Assembly (NCBI GenBank): GCA_013400975.1
Contig: WBMZ01003295.1
Span: 278,724 to 342,723 of the forward strand
Reading direction: 5' to 3'
Origin: Atrichornis clamosus
Lineage: Eukaryota > Chordata > Aves > Passeriformes > Menuridae
Length of the DNA: 64,000 nucleotides
The notes under the pieces are model-generated. The model was not told the origin of the DNA. It saw only the letters and a program-made list of their open reading frames with translations, and searched no databases. Made by a program: the position numbers and the translations under genes. Positions 54,201-62,400 of this stretch are shown here, piece after piece; the first letter of the stretch is position 1, and the number at the start of each line of letters is the position of its first letter.

Positions 54201-57200
54201 GGGCAGCTCTCTGGTGCTGGGCTGGGCAGCGCTGGGTTCGTGGGGCTGCCTCTGAGCAAACCCACCAGTCCCACCCAGGGCAAAACACAGGCACCCACAG
54301 AGGGGTGGCTGTGTCTGAGGTGTGCTGGGGACAGCCAGCAGGGGCAGCTTCCCGTGCCAAGGATGCTGTCCTTCCTGCCAGAGCACCCAGTGAGTGTAAT
54401 CATCCAGAGGCAGAAGGTAGCCCATGCACTGAGGACAGGCAGTGCTGTCCTCTGGTCTCGTGAGCATTCCCCTGCCCAGCATCCCAGCACCGAGCTTGGG
54501 CAATACAGAGGAGACCTTTTCAAGATTCCCCAAGTGCTGCCAGGGCTAAAATACACACAGTACCCGGCAGCAAAGGCCAAACCTCAGCACAGCCTCCTCA
54601 GTGTCAGTGTCAGTGTCAGTCACCTCCCCAGAGTACCACTGCCACCAGCTGGAACCAGGACAGCTTGCCATGGAAACCGTTTGTCAGACGCTCATGGAGC
54701 AAACCCCTCTCCTGCCATTCCTGCAAGTCAGGAGGCCTCAGGTTGCTTGCAGAGGATGTCTTGGCTTCCCCAAGCTGTGTGTGGGCAGAGGGGTACATGG
54801 ACTACAGGGAGTGAAATTCCCAGCTCCCTGCTGGGACACCACTCTCTGGAACACAGTAAGACCTGGGTAGCTCTGCCACCATCTCACCAGCTTTCCTAGG
54901 AGGAATGCTGTGGGTTTCATCATTTCACATCTCTTCCTTCTCCTTATTTTGTGGAAAAAGTTGTACAAAAAAAAGTAGGAGCTCCTGGGAAACAATGAAG
55001 TGGAAAAAAACCCAACATCAGGCAGAGCAATTAGAACTCATGAAAGACTTTGCTGGTTTTTATTTGCTGATGTGTGGGCCCAAATCATAACGGGGAGTAT
55101 TGTAGCTGTTTTCTCATGAAGATAATAGCCCAAAAGAAAAATAAATCCCACAAAAAAATTATCTTCTGCATCCGCATGGCCTAAAACCCACCAAAATAAA
55201 GGGCTGTAGAACAAAGTGTGAAGGCAGAGGTCCAAGCTTTAGACACCTCATTAAATTGTGATTAAAATAAATCTCGTTTTCGCCTAATTTCCTGTCTATT
55301 GACAGGGGATTATCCAGCACCAGCAGTGTGATTATTGCACAGCCTATAGCAAAGGGATGTTCCTGCCACCTTTATTATTGTTCCTGCTTTCCTATCTGGG
55401 AGATATTCTTTGGGACCAGATCCACACATCACGTTCCTGTGTGCTGGAGCCCACACTGGCTGATTTTCAGGGTAGTGGGTGTGCTTTGGAGGAGCCAGGT
55501 GCCAGGGGAGGGACAGGAGGGCAGGGAGGTGCTGGCTGGTGTGGTGCCCATTGGCTCCCTGGCACTCAGCAAGTTGCCTCCAGCTGGGAGCTGCTTGACT
55601 AACAAAAGATGCCAAGAGGAGCCAGGGCTCCCAGGCACCTCTGCCAACAGTCAGCTGGCACGGGGCTGCTCTTGCTGGGAGGGAACACTGGACACTCTTT
55701 GAGATGCTCAGCCTCTCCCTCTGTGGCTCAGGCTTCCTGTTGGTGGAGGAGAAAGGAAAGAGAGGGTCATTCTTCCCCAAGCCCGTGCCTGTCTCACACA
55801 CATGGATGGCAGCTGCAAGCCCTTGTGAGGATGGCAGGTTTTTTAGCATTCTCTCTGCCTTGCAAATAAATGAGGTCCTGGGAGGACCACTGAGGATCTG
55901 GTGCTGGATGGTGATTATGGATGCCTCATCCATGGAAGTGTTTAAGGCTAGTTTGGTTGGAGCAGTGAGCAACTTCCAGGCCAAATGGGCTTTGCAGACC
56001 CAGAGAAAGGAAATACTACAGTGGGTATGTCTCCATTCTCCAGGAGAACTGCAGCTGCAGCCTGTCAGTGGGATGCACAACCAGGCATCCCTGTCCCTGC
56101 TCGTGGGCAGCCATGTGTGACAGCAACTTTTCCTTTCTGAAAGTCACCAAAGCCATTGGACTGCAAAACCAGCCCTGGTAAGGGGCAGCCAGCTGGCTGG
56201 GCACAGCTCCAGGAGCCTGAATGCCCACTGTTGTGGGTGTCTGTCTAGGGCAGAAAAAGTCCCTGAGAGCTGCTGGTGGTGCCAGGAGGGCTGTTCTGTT
56301 CCATATTACTCTGTTTCTGACCCACTCCCTGCACTGGGTGATGCCAAAGGGTGGTGCAGGAGGGAAGCCTGCACTGCCTGGGCACAGTGTGGGCGCTGCT
56401 GCTCCCAAGGGGTCTGGCATCATCAGCAGAGCTCCGGAAAGGATGCTCCAGTGTTGGCTCCCTGGGACTGGCTCATGCCACTCTGCCTGCCCTGCTCTGC
56501 CATCCTGACAGCCTGTGTGCTCTCTGGTTGCAGGCACTACCCCAGCAAGGATGGCCATGGCCTGAGTGACACCTGGTATGACAACCCCGTGCCCAGCTAC
56601 CCTCCCACCACTTGGATGGCCCCCAGGGAGCACGGGAAGAGCTTCCAGACTGGTAAGTGATGGCTGTTGGGGTGGCTTGGAGCACTCAGGTCCCAGCAGC
56701 AGCACAGGGCTCTCAGGGGGTGCCCGCAGGTGCCTCTCGCTCCATCAGTGTCTCCTGACTCTGTGCAGGCTCCCCTGACTCCAAGGCAGAGGGGCTGGAG
56801 GGGCAGATCAACAGGCTGGCCAAGCTGATCGGCAAGCTGGAGGACAAGGTAAGGGCCAGTGTTTCCCTGCGTGGGGCTGTCCTGCCTTCCCAGGGACAAT
56901 TAAGGGACCATGAAGAGGTCACAGCTGCTTTGGGGCAGGGGCAAGGACATGGTGTCGGGGATGTCGACTGCACTGGGAGCACAGGGAGCTTTTGCAGAGG
57001 GTCCTGACTGGAGGGCGTGAAGGTGCAAACAGCTCCTGGAGCTATCCCGTGCAGAGAAGGGGGCACAGTCATTGCAAGTGCTGGGGACAGAAACCCACCA
57101 GGCAGGGAGGGCACACAGCCTCAGCCGATCTACCACCCCTACTGCTGCTTACTCCCCTTTTCCCAGACCCTCTGGTTTGACCTGCACCAGCGGCTGTCAG

Positions 57201-58503
57201 ACAGCGAGAGCACGGCTTGCACGGTGAGTGTGCCCAAACACCGCCCGTGGGTGCTGGGCTGCCCCTGCAGCACAGTGCCAGACCTGGGGGGTCACTGCAT
57301 TTTTGGGGTCTCACATGTTGCTGTGTTTGGGGGCCCGGCAGTACCTGCTCCTGGTGCGGAACGAGATGACGGTGTCACACAAGCACCTGGGCGAGTTCTG
57401 CAGCGCCCTGAAGCAGTACCTGAAGAGCGTGGCCGGGGAGCGGGACTGCTTCCAGTGGGTACCATCAGCACGTCGGGGGGCTGGGGAGATGGGGGGCTTG
57501 GGGTGGGCCAGAGGGTGCCCAGCTGCCCTTGCAGCAAGGGACACCCCACCAAGTGAGGGATTGAGGCAAGACTGCCAGGATTTGGGATGTAGTCTGCTTG
57601 GCCACCAACACCCCTTCTGCACGGGCTGGGGAGTGGCTACCCCTACTTGGGCTGCTGGGGCTGGATCCCCCCTCAGTAGCCCAGTCTAGAGCACACCTGT
57701 GGCTGCAGAGTGGGGAGGGATGCCCCGTATTGGGGTCTCACCCCCTATCCCTGTTTCTGCCAGCGTCACCGCAGTGAAGCTGCCTGATGGGGTCACCTTC
57801 ATCGTCTATGAGTTCTGGGAGACCGAGGAGGACTGGAAGAGGTAGGGGAGGGGGTGTAAAAAGCTCAGGTGTGGAGGGTTGTTAGAGCAGCTGTGCCCCA
57901 AGCTCTGATGGCAGGACTGAGGAGCTGTCTGTCTGTCCTGGGGCTGTCCCTGTAAATGGGACAGGGGGCTTGGGGTGGGTCTCTACACCCCCCAGCTGGG
58001 GATGCCTTTGGAAGTGGTGACAGGAGGTCGCACTGTCCTGAACCAAGGCAGGGTGCTCTGCCCGAGGGGAGGTGAGCAGGATTGCTGGCACCCAGCCCCT
58101 GCCAGAGCCCACAGGGGTGTGAGGGTGGGACGGTGTTTCTGGGTGGGGGAGAGCCGGGTGTCACCCACTCTCTCCCACCCGGGTGCAGACACCTGCAGAG
58201 TGCCACCTGCAAGGGCTTCCAGCACGTCAAGGTGGACACGCTGAGCCAGCCCGAGGCCATCTCCAGTGTGGCCGTGCCAGGTAGGAGGGCAGCTGGCCCA
58301 GAGGGTGGGGGACAGGGACCCCTGGGCAGTCAGCACCTCTCCAGTTGTTGGGGAGCAAGGGTGGGCAGGGGGTATGGGGTGGAGGACAGCAAGGGCTGAG
58401 CTGGCTGGGCTGGGGTGGGGCGGGGGTGATGTGGGGCTGGGCAGGGATGACCCTCCAGTGATGTCCCCCTGCAGCTGCCTGGTGCACCCTGAGCCGAGAG
58501 TGA
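21176..58503 (+). CDS. NECAB2: NECAB2, N-terminal EF-hand calcium-binding protein 2: eleven-exon 3' part of the gene
   Basis: NECAB2 is a neuronal cytoplasmic calcium-binding protein reported to bind the adenosine A2A and mGlu5 receptors. Joining 21176-21284, 38209-38234, 41204-41301, 53806-53942, 56534-56652, 56769-56848, 57167-57223, 57342-57454, 57764-57841, 58189-58280 and 58475-58503 gives an uninterrupted frame of 312 residues plus stop. That matches the human protein from inside EF-hand 1 onward (human is about 386 residues). In order it shows most of EF-hand loop 1, a complete EF-hand loop 2, the NECAB-specific helical region ([15 protein letters not shown]), a variable linker, a short coiled coil ([19 protein letters not shown]) and a C-terminal ABM-type (antibiotic biosynthesis monooxygenase-like) domain with [19 protein letters not shown]. 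All junction phases agree. NECAB1 and NECAB3 are less likely, because the tail (PAAWCT) and the SLC38A8 neighbour fit NECAB2. The 5' exons and promoter are outside the window. Confidence 0.95.
21691..21745. repeat. Diverged direct repeat, copy A
   Basis: This shares its right half with a segment 0.87 kb downstream: ccctggaaagcggtgattgt here against ccccaggaaagcagtgattg there, both followed by ttctgg. The left half (catgc, then a cc-rich stretch, then caaaa) is also similar but carries small indels. It could be a local duplication or two copies of an old interspersed repeat that I cannot name. Confidence 0.5.
22565..22616. repeat. Diverged direct repeat, copy B
   Basis: Second copy of the segment at 21691-21745, in the same orientation. 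The shared block ends at ttctgg in both copies and the sequence diverges on either side. Confidence 0.5.
28440..28800. promoter_or_regulatory. Isolated intronic CpG island; candidate internal promoter
   Basis: A sharp GC- and CpG-rich block stands inside an AT-rich 16.9-kb intron. By hand count about twenty CpGs fall in 28621-28740. It holds an Sp1-like gggggcg at about 28564 and an ETS-like ccggaag at about 28765. A consensus splice donor (gtgagt, 28534-28539, plus strand) lies within the island. Such islands often mark unmethylated promoters. A downstream start here would produce a NECAB2 transcript lacking exon 3, or the island could serve a non-coding RNA on either strand. No coding exon is supported. 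Promoter function is inference from composition only. Confidence 0.5.
31401..31557 (-). mobile_element. tRNA-Ile-derived SINE with CR1-like tail (TguSINE1-like)
   Basis: Read on the minus strand from about 31550, the sequence starts ttagctcagttggtcagagc, a Pol III A box as in tRNA-Ile. It continues through an anticodon-arm-like segment ending caaataacacc to the B-box-like gtgggtttgatccc. After this tRNA head comes a body with 'gggtcccttcctgctcag', ending in tandem ctgtgaaat units that resemble the CR1 3' tail. This architecture, a tRNA-Ile head plus a CR1-mobilised tail, matches what I remember of TguSINE1 of songbirds. The acceptor stem at the 5' end is not intact, so this is a retroposon and not a tRNA gene. 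Ends are accurate to a few bases. Confidence 0.82.
38209..38234 (+). CDS. NECAB2: NECAB2 26-nt microexon (probably exon 4) inside EF-hand loop 2
   Basis: Acceptor ctcttccag and donor g|gtgagt flank only 26 bases. Joined to the previous exon it encodes NNVDTKELC, completing EF-hand loop 2 (DSDNTNNVDTKE). Length is not a multiple of three, so skipping it would shift the frame. The phases (2 in, 1 out) match both neighbours, and the residues align with human NHVDTKELC. Confidence 0.93.
38235..41203 (+). other. NECAB2: NECAB2 intron 4 (3.0 kb)
   Basis: GT-AG intron (gtgagt ... ttttcccag). I see no repeat with recognisable family hallmarks and no supported exon. Short open frames on both strands appear to be chance. 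Confidence 0.85.
41204..41301 (+). CDS. NECAB2: NECAB2 coding exon (probably exon 5)
   Basis: Acceptor ttttcccag and donor cgg|gtgagt. It encodes [20 protein letters not shown] and then [13 protein letters not shown]. These are the helix leaving EF-hand 2 and the start of the NECAB homogenic region, nearly identical to human NECAB2. It ends on a codon boundary (phase 0), which fits the next exon starting VYESGSNVD. Confidence 0.95.
43121..43259 (-). mobile_element. CR1 LINE fragment, 3' region
   Basis: Reverse-complement CR1 3' sequence: 'gggcagggacaccttccac', 'tagaccaggttgctcaaag' and 'cttgaacacttccaggga' occur in the same order as in the copy at 12343. The terminal octamer tail is eroded at the left edge. 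The fragment is short, 5'-truncated and non-coding. Confidence 0.88.
49815..49836. repeat. (ATCC)n microsatellite
   Basis: About five tandem copies of the tetranucleotide atcc in NECAB2 intron 5. Confidence 0.85.
53077..53287. repeat. Degenerate minisatellite, about 20-bp period
   Basis: Successive units each end in ctgg or a close variant (gtgg, cagg, ccgg). Unit ends fall at 53100, 53124, 53144, 53164, 53184, 53201, 53221, 53241, 53261 and 53287, a nearly constant 20-bp step. Typical units are gggcagaccacttgggctgg and ctgtgccagtgtccatctgg. The copies are strongly diverged from each other. It lies about 0.5 kb before the next NECAB2 exon. Confidence 0.65.
53806..53942 (+). CDS. NECAB2: NECAB2 coding exon (probably exon 6): NECAB helical region
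   Basis: Acceptor ccttggcag and donor gccag|gtctgc (weak at +3 to +6). It encodes [20 protein letters not shown] and then a helical stretch with [18 protein letters not shown]. This is the most conserved part of the family outside the EF-hands. It ends with two bases of an Arg codon (AG|G) completed by the next exon. The donor choice rests on phase and on the matching human break after EEQTSQLR. Confidence 0.93.
54600..54620. repeat. Hexanucleotide (GTGTCA)n repeat
   Basis: Three to four copies of agtgtc in tandem within intron 6. Confidence 0.75.
55915..55977 (+). mobile_element. Small CR1 LINE fragment, plus orientation
   Basis: Contains atccatggaagtgtttaagg followed by ttggttggagcagtgagcaa. 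This resembles the CR1 3' region 'catggaagtgttcaaggccaggttgga ... gagcaac' in sense orientation. It is short and diverged, and both edges are uncertain. Confidence 0.65.
56534..56652 (+). CDS. NECAB2: NECAB2 coding exon (probably exon 7): variable linker
   Basis: Acceptor ggttgcag and donor ctg|gtaagt. The first base completes an Arg codon. The exon encodes a Pro/Ser/Thr-rich linker, [20 protein letters not shown] and then [19 protein letters not shown]. It aligns loosely with human NECAB2 (shared DTW/QTW and NPVP/SPTP positions). It ends with one base of a Gly codon. This is the least conserved exon of the protein. Confidence 0.9.
56769..56848 (+). CDS. NECAB2: NECAB2 coding exon (probably exon 8): coiled coil
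   Basis: Acceptor ctgtgcag and donor aag|gtaagg. It encodes [20 protein letters not shown] and then GKLEDK. The leucine/isoleucine heptad pattern predicts a short coiled coil, as known between the NECAB region and the C-terminal domain. It ends in phase 0. The preceding intron is only 116 bp. Confidence 0.93.
57167..57223 (+). CDS. NECAB2: NECAB2 coding exon (probably exon 9)
   Basis: Acceptor ttttcccag and donor acg|gtgagt. This 57-base exon has phase 0 on both sides, so it could be skipped in frame. It encodes [19 protein letters not shown], matching human ALWFDLQQRLSDEDGTN, and leads into the ABM-type domain. Confidence 0.93.
57342..57454 (+). CDS. NECAB2: NECAB2 coding exon (probably exon 10): start of ABM-type domain
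   Basis: Acceptor gcccggcag (few pyrimidines) and donor ca|gtgggt. It encodes [20 protein letters not shown] followed by [17 protein letters not shown]. This is the first strand and helix of the antibiotic-biosynthesis-monooxygenase-like fold. The donor is fixed by phase: two bases CA join C of the next exon to give His, the same residue as in human (CFH). Confidence 0.92.
57764..57841 (+). CDS. NECAB2: NECAB2 coding exon (probably exon 11): ABM-type domain core
   Basis: Acceptor tctgccag and donor aag ag|gtaggg. It encodes [20 protein letters not shown] and then EEDWKR. The YEFWE..E.W motif is the signature of this fold in NECABs. The flanking introns (309 and 347 bp) hold no recognised element. 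Confidence 0.95.
58189..58280 (+). CDS. NECAB2: NECAB2 coding exon (probably exon 12): ABM-type domain end
   Basis: Acceptor gggtgcag and donor ccag|gtagga. It encodes [20 protein letters not shown] and then [10 protein letters not shown], almost co-linear with human ([23 protein letters not shown]). It ends with one base of an Ala codon. Confidence 0.95.
58412..58436 (+). promoter_or_regulatory. G-quadruplex-type G-run cluster in last NECAB2 intron
   Basis: Four G-runs of four or five bases are separated by loops of 1, 1 and 6 bases, which satisfies the usual G4 pattern on the transcribed RNA's sense strand. It lies about 40 bases before the terminal exon. G4 formation and any effect on splicing are inference. 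Confidence 0.4.
58475..58503 (+). CDS. NECAB2: NECAB2 terminal coding exon (probably exon 13) with stop codon
   Basis: Acceptor cccctgcag. The first two bases complete an Ala codon. The exon then encodes AWCTLSRE and a TGA stop at 58501-58503, matching the human ending AAWCTVGRD. Confidence 0.94.
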
Positions 58504-59142
58504 CCATTGGTGCCGGGGGCCCACCAGCACCTGTCCCCTCTGCGGGGTGGCCGTGACCCCCCGCATGGCTGGAGACTGGGAGGTGTCGGTGTGACCAGTC
58601 TGCAGTGAAGGAAACCCCCATGTGCGTGTCCCCCACCCCATAGAACCCTCCCTCAGCTACCCCATTACCTGGGTCACCTCTCCCTGGCGTGGGGTGGTCT
58701 CTGGGGAGGGAAGGACTGTCAGGGAGGGGCTGGCAGTGTTTGGGGAAGGGGCCATCCCCCAGACATAGGCAGGCAGGGAGTAGGAGCAGTGGGTGCAGGC
58801 AGGCACTAGGAAGCAGGGCTGGGAGTGGGATGCTAGAGACACCCTGAAAGTGGGGGTAGGCTGGGGGTCTGTGCTAGTCCCCAGGGCCACCCAGGGAGCA
58901 GACTGGGGGGGCTGAGGCTGTGCCTGGTGCAGTGTGTGTGTGTGTCTGCAGAGATGGCAGCCTGTGTCCCTGGGAGGAGCCAGGGTGGTGGCAAACGGGG
59001 TGTCCCTGCTCCCAAGGCGCCCCTTAGCCTTTTTCAGGTGTGGGGGGTCCCGAGGGGTCTCCTTCGCATGCGGGCAGCTGCAGCTGGTGCCTTGCAGGCA
59101 TGAGGGTGGCTGCCTCCCCCTCCTTCCTGGGGTCTGTACTTC

Positions 59143-59168
59143 TGTCTGTGTCTGTCTGTCTGTCTGTG
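59143..59168. repeat. (TGTC)n simple repeat in NECAB2 3' UTR
   Basis: A run of tgtc/tgtg tetranucleotides, imperfect in the middle, inside the transcribed 3' UTR. Confidence 0.8.
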
Positions 59169-59249
59169 CCCATCCCACACCCACCCCACCACACGAGGGG
59201 GTCCCCCAGGGTGTGTGGTGCAGGACCCTCGCCAGTACCCTGTCCTGTC

Positions 59250-59255
59250 TTTATT
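59250..59255 (-). terminator. SLC38A8: SLC38A8 poly(A) signal AATAAA
   Basis: Plus-strand tttatt reads AATAAA on the minus strand, about 137 bases after the SLC38A8 stop codon. A G/T-rich stretch (cgtgtggtggggtggg on the minus strand) lies downstream as a plausible downstream element. Confidence 0.8.
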
Positions 59256-59285
59256 AGCCACTGTACAACGGGGACGGTGATGCCA

Positions 59286-59291
59286 AATAAA
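59286..59291 (+). terminator. NECAB2: NECAB2 poly(A) signal AATAAA
   Basis: A canonical hexamer about 780 bases after the NECAB2 stop codon. It is followed 20-30 bases later by the G/T-rich ggtgtggctgtgttc. It is only 31 bases from the opposed SLC38A8 signal. Confidence 0.85.
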
Positions 59292-59391
59292 ACCGCCATG
59301 GGATCCAGAGGTGTGGCTGTGTTCGGGGCATCTGTCCCGGGCGGGATGGTGGGGGGCCATGGTGGGAGTCACGACGGGGGTCTGTGGCCCC

Positions 59392-59488
59392 TCAGTGCAG
59401 CAGCCCCAGCACAGCCAGGGCCGCGCTCTGCCCGCAGACGAAGGCGCCGCCGAGAACGGAGAGGACACCCCAGGCGATGAGAGCGGCC
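59392..59488 (-). CDS. SLC38A8: SLC38A8 exon 10: last membrane span and stop
   Basis: Acceptor tgtcgctgcag. Its first base completes Lys (AA|G). It encodes [20 protein letters not shown] and then [11 protein letters not shown] with TGA at 59394-59392. It aligns with the human end [27 protein letters not shown] and has the same length within a few residues. Confidence 0.94.
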
Positions 59489-62400
59489 CTGCAGCGACAC
59501 GGGCAGAGGGCTGCTGGGACACAGCTGACCCCAGGAGCAGGCCACCCCTGTACCCCTGCTCCTCTGGCTGTGGCGTTCTCTGCAGGGTCAGCCTCCTCTG
59601 CCCTGCTGCTCTGCGTCACTCCCGGTGGATGGCTGAAGAGCCCAGCAGCCCCTCTGGGTCAACCACTGCAATGATACACAAACCTTGGTCAAAAGCCTAT
59701 CAGGTGCCACCACGAGATCATTCCCAATTCTGCCTGTGCCCAGTGGCCCCACTGAGGGAGCACAGACCCACATTCACCCACTCTGTGCTCGGGCACAGCT
59801 GCTGCCACACACTCACAGTCCCATCTTATCACCACCTGCTTCCACCCTGGTCCCCTCCCTAGCTCCATCCCCAGTCCTGCAACCCCTGGGTCTGTACCTC
59901 CCTGTTCCCCTCTCCCCAGACACATGGCTCCCCTTGGCCCCATACCAAGCCTCTGGGATACAGGACTCACCCCAAACCCTGCTGCTGCTCCGTCGCAGGT
60001 CCTCAGCACCGTGCTCCTTCCGGAACTGCCCCAGGCAGGCTGGGACTGTCCCCTCGCAGTCTCCATCGCCCCAGCTCATGTTGTCCCCTCTCCTCAGGAA
60101 GGGCTCATGCTCTGGCAGGTCTCCCCAAGGGACCTCTCCAAGCCTTGTTCACCTACCTGGGTGCCCCTGCTCACCTTCTGCCTTGGCACCCTTGGGGACA
60201 CCCTCACCCCTGCCCAGACATCCATGGGGCCCCCAGGCACCCTCCTGACCAAGACCCAAGGTCCTGAGGTGCTCCCTCCACCCACCACAGGGGACAGGAC
60301 CCCCCACCACATAATGTCCATCCTCACTCAGACTCTGCTCCTCCCCCAGGGGTACCACAGACACACTTAAGCACACACTTATCCCAAAATTCGCCAGCAC
60401 CATGTCAGATCCTGCTGACATGGGCTGCTGCTGTGCCCCAGTCTCTCCAGACAGGAGTGGTGATGGGGACACATCTCCCTGGCACAACAGACACTCAACA
60501 CCTGATGGTTGCCTGTCTTGGGGCACCCTGCCCCTCTGACCCCCTACCTGACCTCCACCCCCGCCCCCACTGGGGGCCCCAGTGCCACCAAACCCCACAG
60601 CTCTTCTGCCTCTAGACTCACTCTGGTATCTGGAGACTTCCCCGATGCCTGGGCACAGTCCTGATATCTAGACACATTCCTGACACTCGGGCACAACCCC
60701 AAAACCTAGGCACAGCCCCAGCAGAGCACTTCCCTCCATACCCAAACCCCACTCCTTGCAGGGTTCCCATCTTGACCAGGGTGACCTCCAGGGATCTGCC
60801 TGGGCCGTGGCCCATGGGATGCCACACCTCGCCCCTGCCCCCTCCCCTCCCTTGCCCCCAGCACTGCCGAACACGCAGACACTCACTTTTTGCGTGGCCC
60901 GAGGCTGCGGGTCCCAGTCACGCACACCAGGCACAGCCCTGCTGTCAATGCAGAGGCTCAGCCCCAGCAGCTCAGCACCCCTCACCCAGCCCCCGCATTG
61001 CCCCCGCAAGCACAGCCCTGCACCCCCAAAACAGAGCCAGGACAGGCCACCTTCCACTGCAGCCATGCTCTTGGCACCGATGACCCGGCACTGCTTCCCT
61101 CCCTCCCAGTGCCTACTCTTGCCTGGGAAGATGAAGATGAAGAAGGCGCTGATGCCCCCGATGAGTTCGATGACTTTGCCGATGTCGGGGACGAACAGGG
61201 CGATGGCGAGCGTGGCCGCCATCCAGGTGACCGTCAGTGCCACCCGGCTCTGCCGCTCGTGTGCCTCAGACACCGCCACGGCCCCGCGCTTCGGGGTTGC
61301 CCACAAGTCCTTCACCACCGATCTGGGAGGGAGGATTGTGCGGGGTGGATGGCACCTAGAGGAGCTGCACTGGCTGGGGGGACAGCCCGCTTGTCACCAC
61401 CCCTCTCACCTGCCCAGCAGCACCACAATGGGGTAAATGGTGACAATGGAGACACCGAAGAGCAGGCGGGCAACAATGACGACCGGGTCGTTCCCTGGGT
61501 AGGACATCAGGACATCGGACGCCACGGCCTCGCCGAAGGTCAGGTAGCCATAGAGCCCTGCTGACAAGGAAGTGGGGATGGGCAGCCATGTGGTGAGCAG
61601 GACAGAGGAATCCCAAGCAATGAGGATGAGCCAAGGGGAGAGGGGATCCCTGGGGCAAGGAGGTGAAGGGTGCTGGGGTTACCAGTGAGGGAGTAGATGA
61701 GCAGGCAGATGAGCATGGAGAGCACAGAGACGGCGACCCAGTGGGAGAAGCTCTGGTTGCGCATGCTGCTGTAGATGGCCACACATGCCTCGTGGCACTG
61801 CAAGGCAAGGGGGCACGGTGCTGGGGCCCCATGCAGGGACAGCCCCCACCCCCCACATCCTCCCTCCCACCTATGGGTGCCCTGTCCTGCTCTGCCCCAT
61901 CCCCAGGGACTTGGGTCCTGCCCTGCAGCCACCTCTGGTGACGGCCACAGATCCCCTTCCCTCCAACCTGCCCTTCCAAAGGATGGCATCCCCATGGTCT
62001 GGGATGCCACGGAAGGCTGCCAGCACTGCTCTGGCAGCTGGGGCCAGGAGGGCCAGGGTGACCTACCTGGAAGCCAAAGCAGATGGTGGGAATGACACTG
62101 AAGACAGAGGTCCAGGAGGAGGACCTGTGGCATGTAGGGAGGAAGCACAGGGCAAAGGGCATGAGGCCCTCATAGGGAGGGAACCTTGGTGTCATAAACT
62201 GTGCAGTCTAGGTGCCACCACTCCTGCCCAGTGATTTTAGAAGAAAGGGGGACTGCTGGGGTGAAAGCTGGGGCTGGGAGCTACCATCCACTGTGAGCTG
62301 TCACCAGCTCACCACCACCACACGCAGGGCCCAGGGCCCCCCCTGCCCTGCCTGCAGCTCTGCCCCATGTCACTGCTCATGCCACAGAGTTCAGGGAGGG

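Larger units (their letters stand above)
53943..56533 (+). other. NECAB2: NECAB2 intron 6 (2.6 kb)
   Basis: The intron has donor gtctgc and acceptor ggttgcag. It contains a short (GTGTCA)n tract at about 54600-54620 and a plus-oriented CR1 scrap at 55915-55977. The long open frames here (for example 53991-54899 plus and 53778-54533 minus) have no splice or homology support. Confidence 0.82.
58504..59308 (+). other. NECAB2: NECAB2 3' untranslated region
   Basis: It runs from the stop codon to about 15-20 bases past the AATAAA at 59286. It includes a (TGTC)n tract at about 59143-59168 and a short (TG)n at about 58932-58944. The cleavage site is an estimate. The distal end overlaps the 3' UTR of SLC38A8 on the other strand. 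Confidence 0.75.
59230..59391 (-). other. SLC38A8: SLC38A8 3' untranslated region
   Basis: On the minus strand it runs from the stop codon (59392-59394) to about 15-20 bases past the AATAAA complementary to 59250-59255. The 3' UTR is very short (about 160 bases). The exact cleavage position is estimated. Confidence 0.7.

Noticed and set aside
53778..54533. 251-codon minus-strand open frame
   Set aside because: It is antisense to NECAB2 exon 6 over part of its length and has no family resemblance. It is a shadow of the real exon plus GC-rich intron.
53991..54899. 302-codon plus-strand open frame after NECAB2 exon 6
   Set aside because: It lies in intron 6, starts downstream of the exon 6 donor and shows no recognisable domain. 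Low-complexity Pro/Ser/Gly composition suggests chance.
55310..56080. 256-codon minus-strand open frame
   Set aside because: It covers intron 6 and a CR1 scrap. It has no motif or splice support.
60887..61017. Longer version of SLC38A8 exon 9 using an acceptor before 61017 (reading [10 protein letters not shown]...)
   Set aside because: It keeps the frame of exon 8, but its end phase does not fit exon 10 and the residues do not match the family. The shorter exon from 60938 fits both phases and reads GLCLVCVTG.
61356..62195. 279-codon minus-strand open frame
   Set aside because: It contains the real SLC38A8 exon 5 but runs through intron sequence on both sides. The correct product needs splicing at 62067 and 62124.
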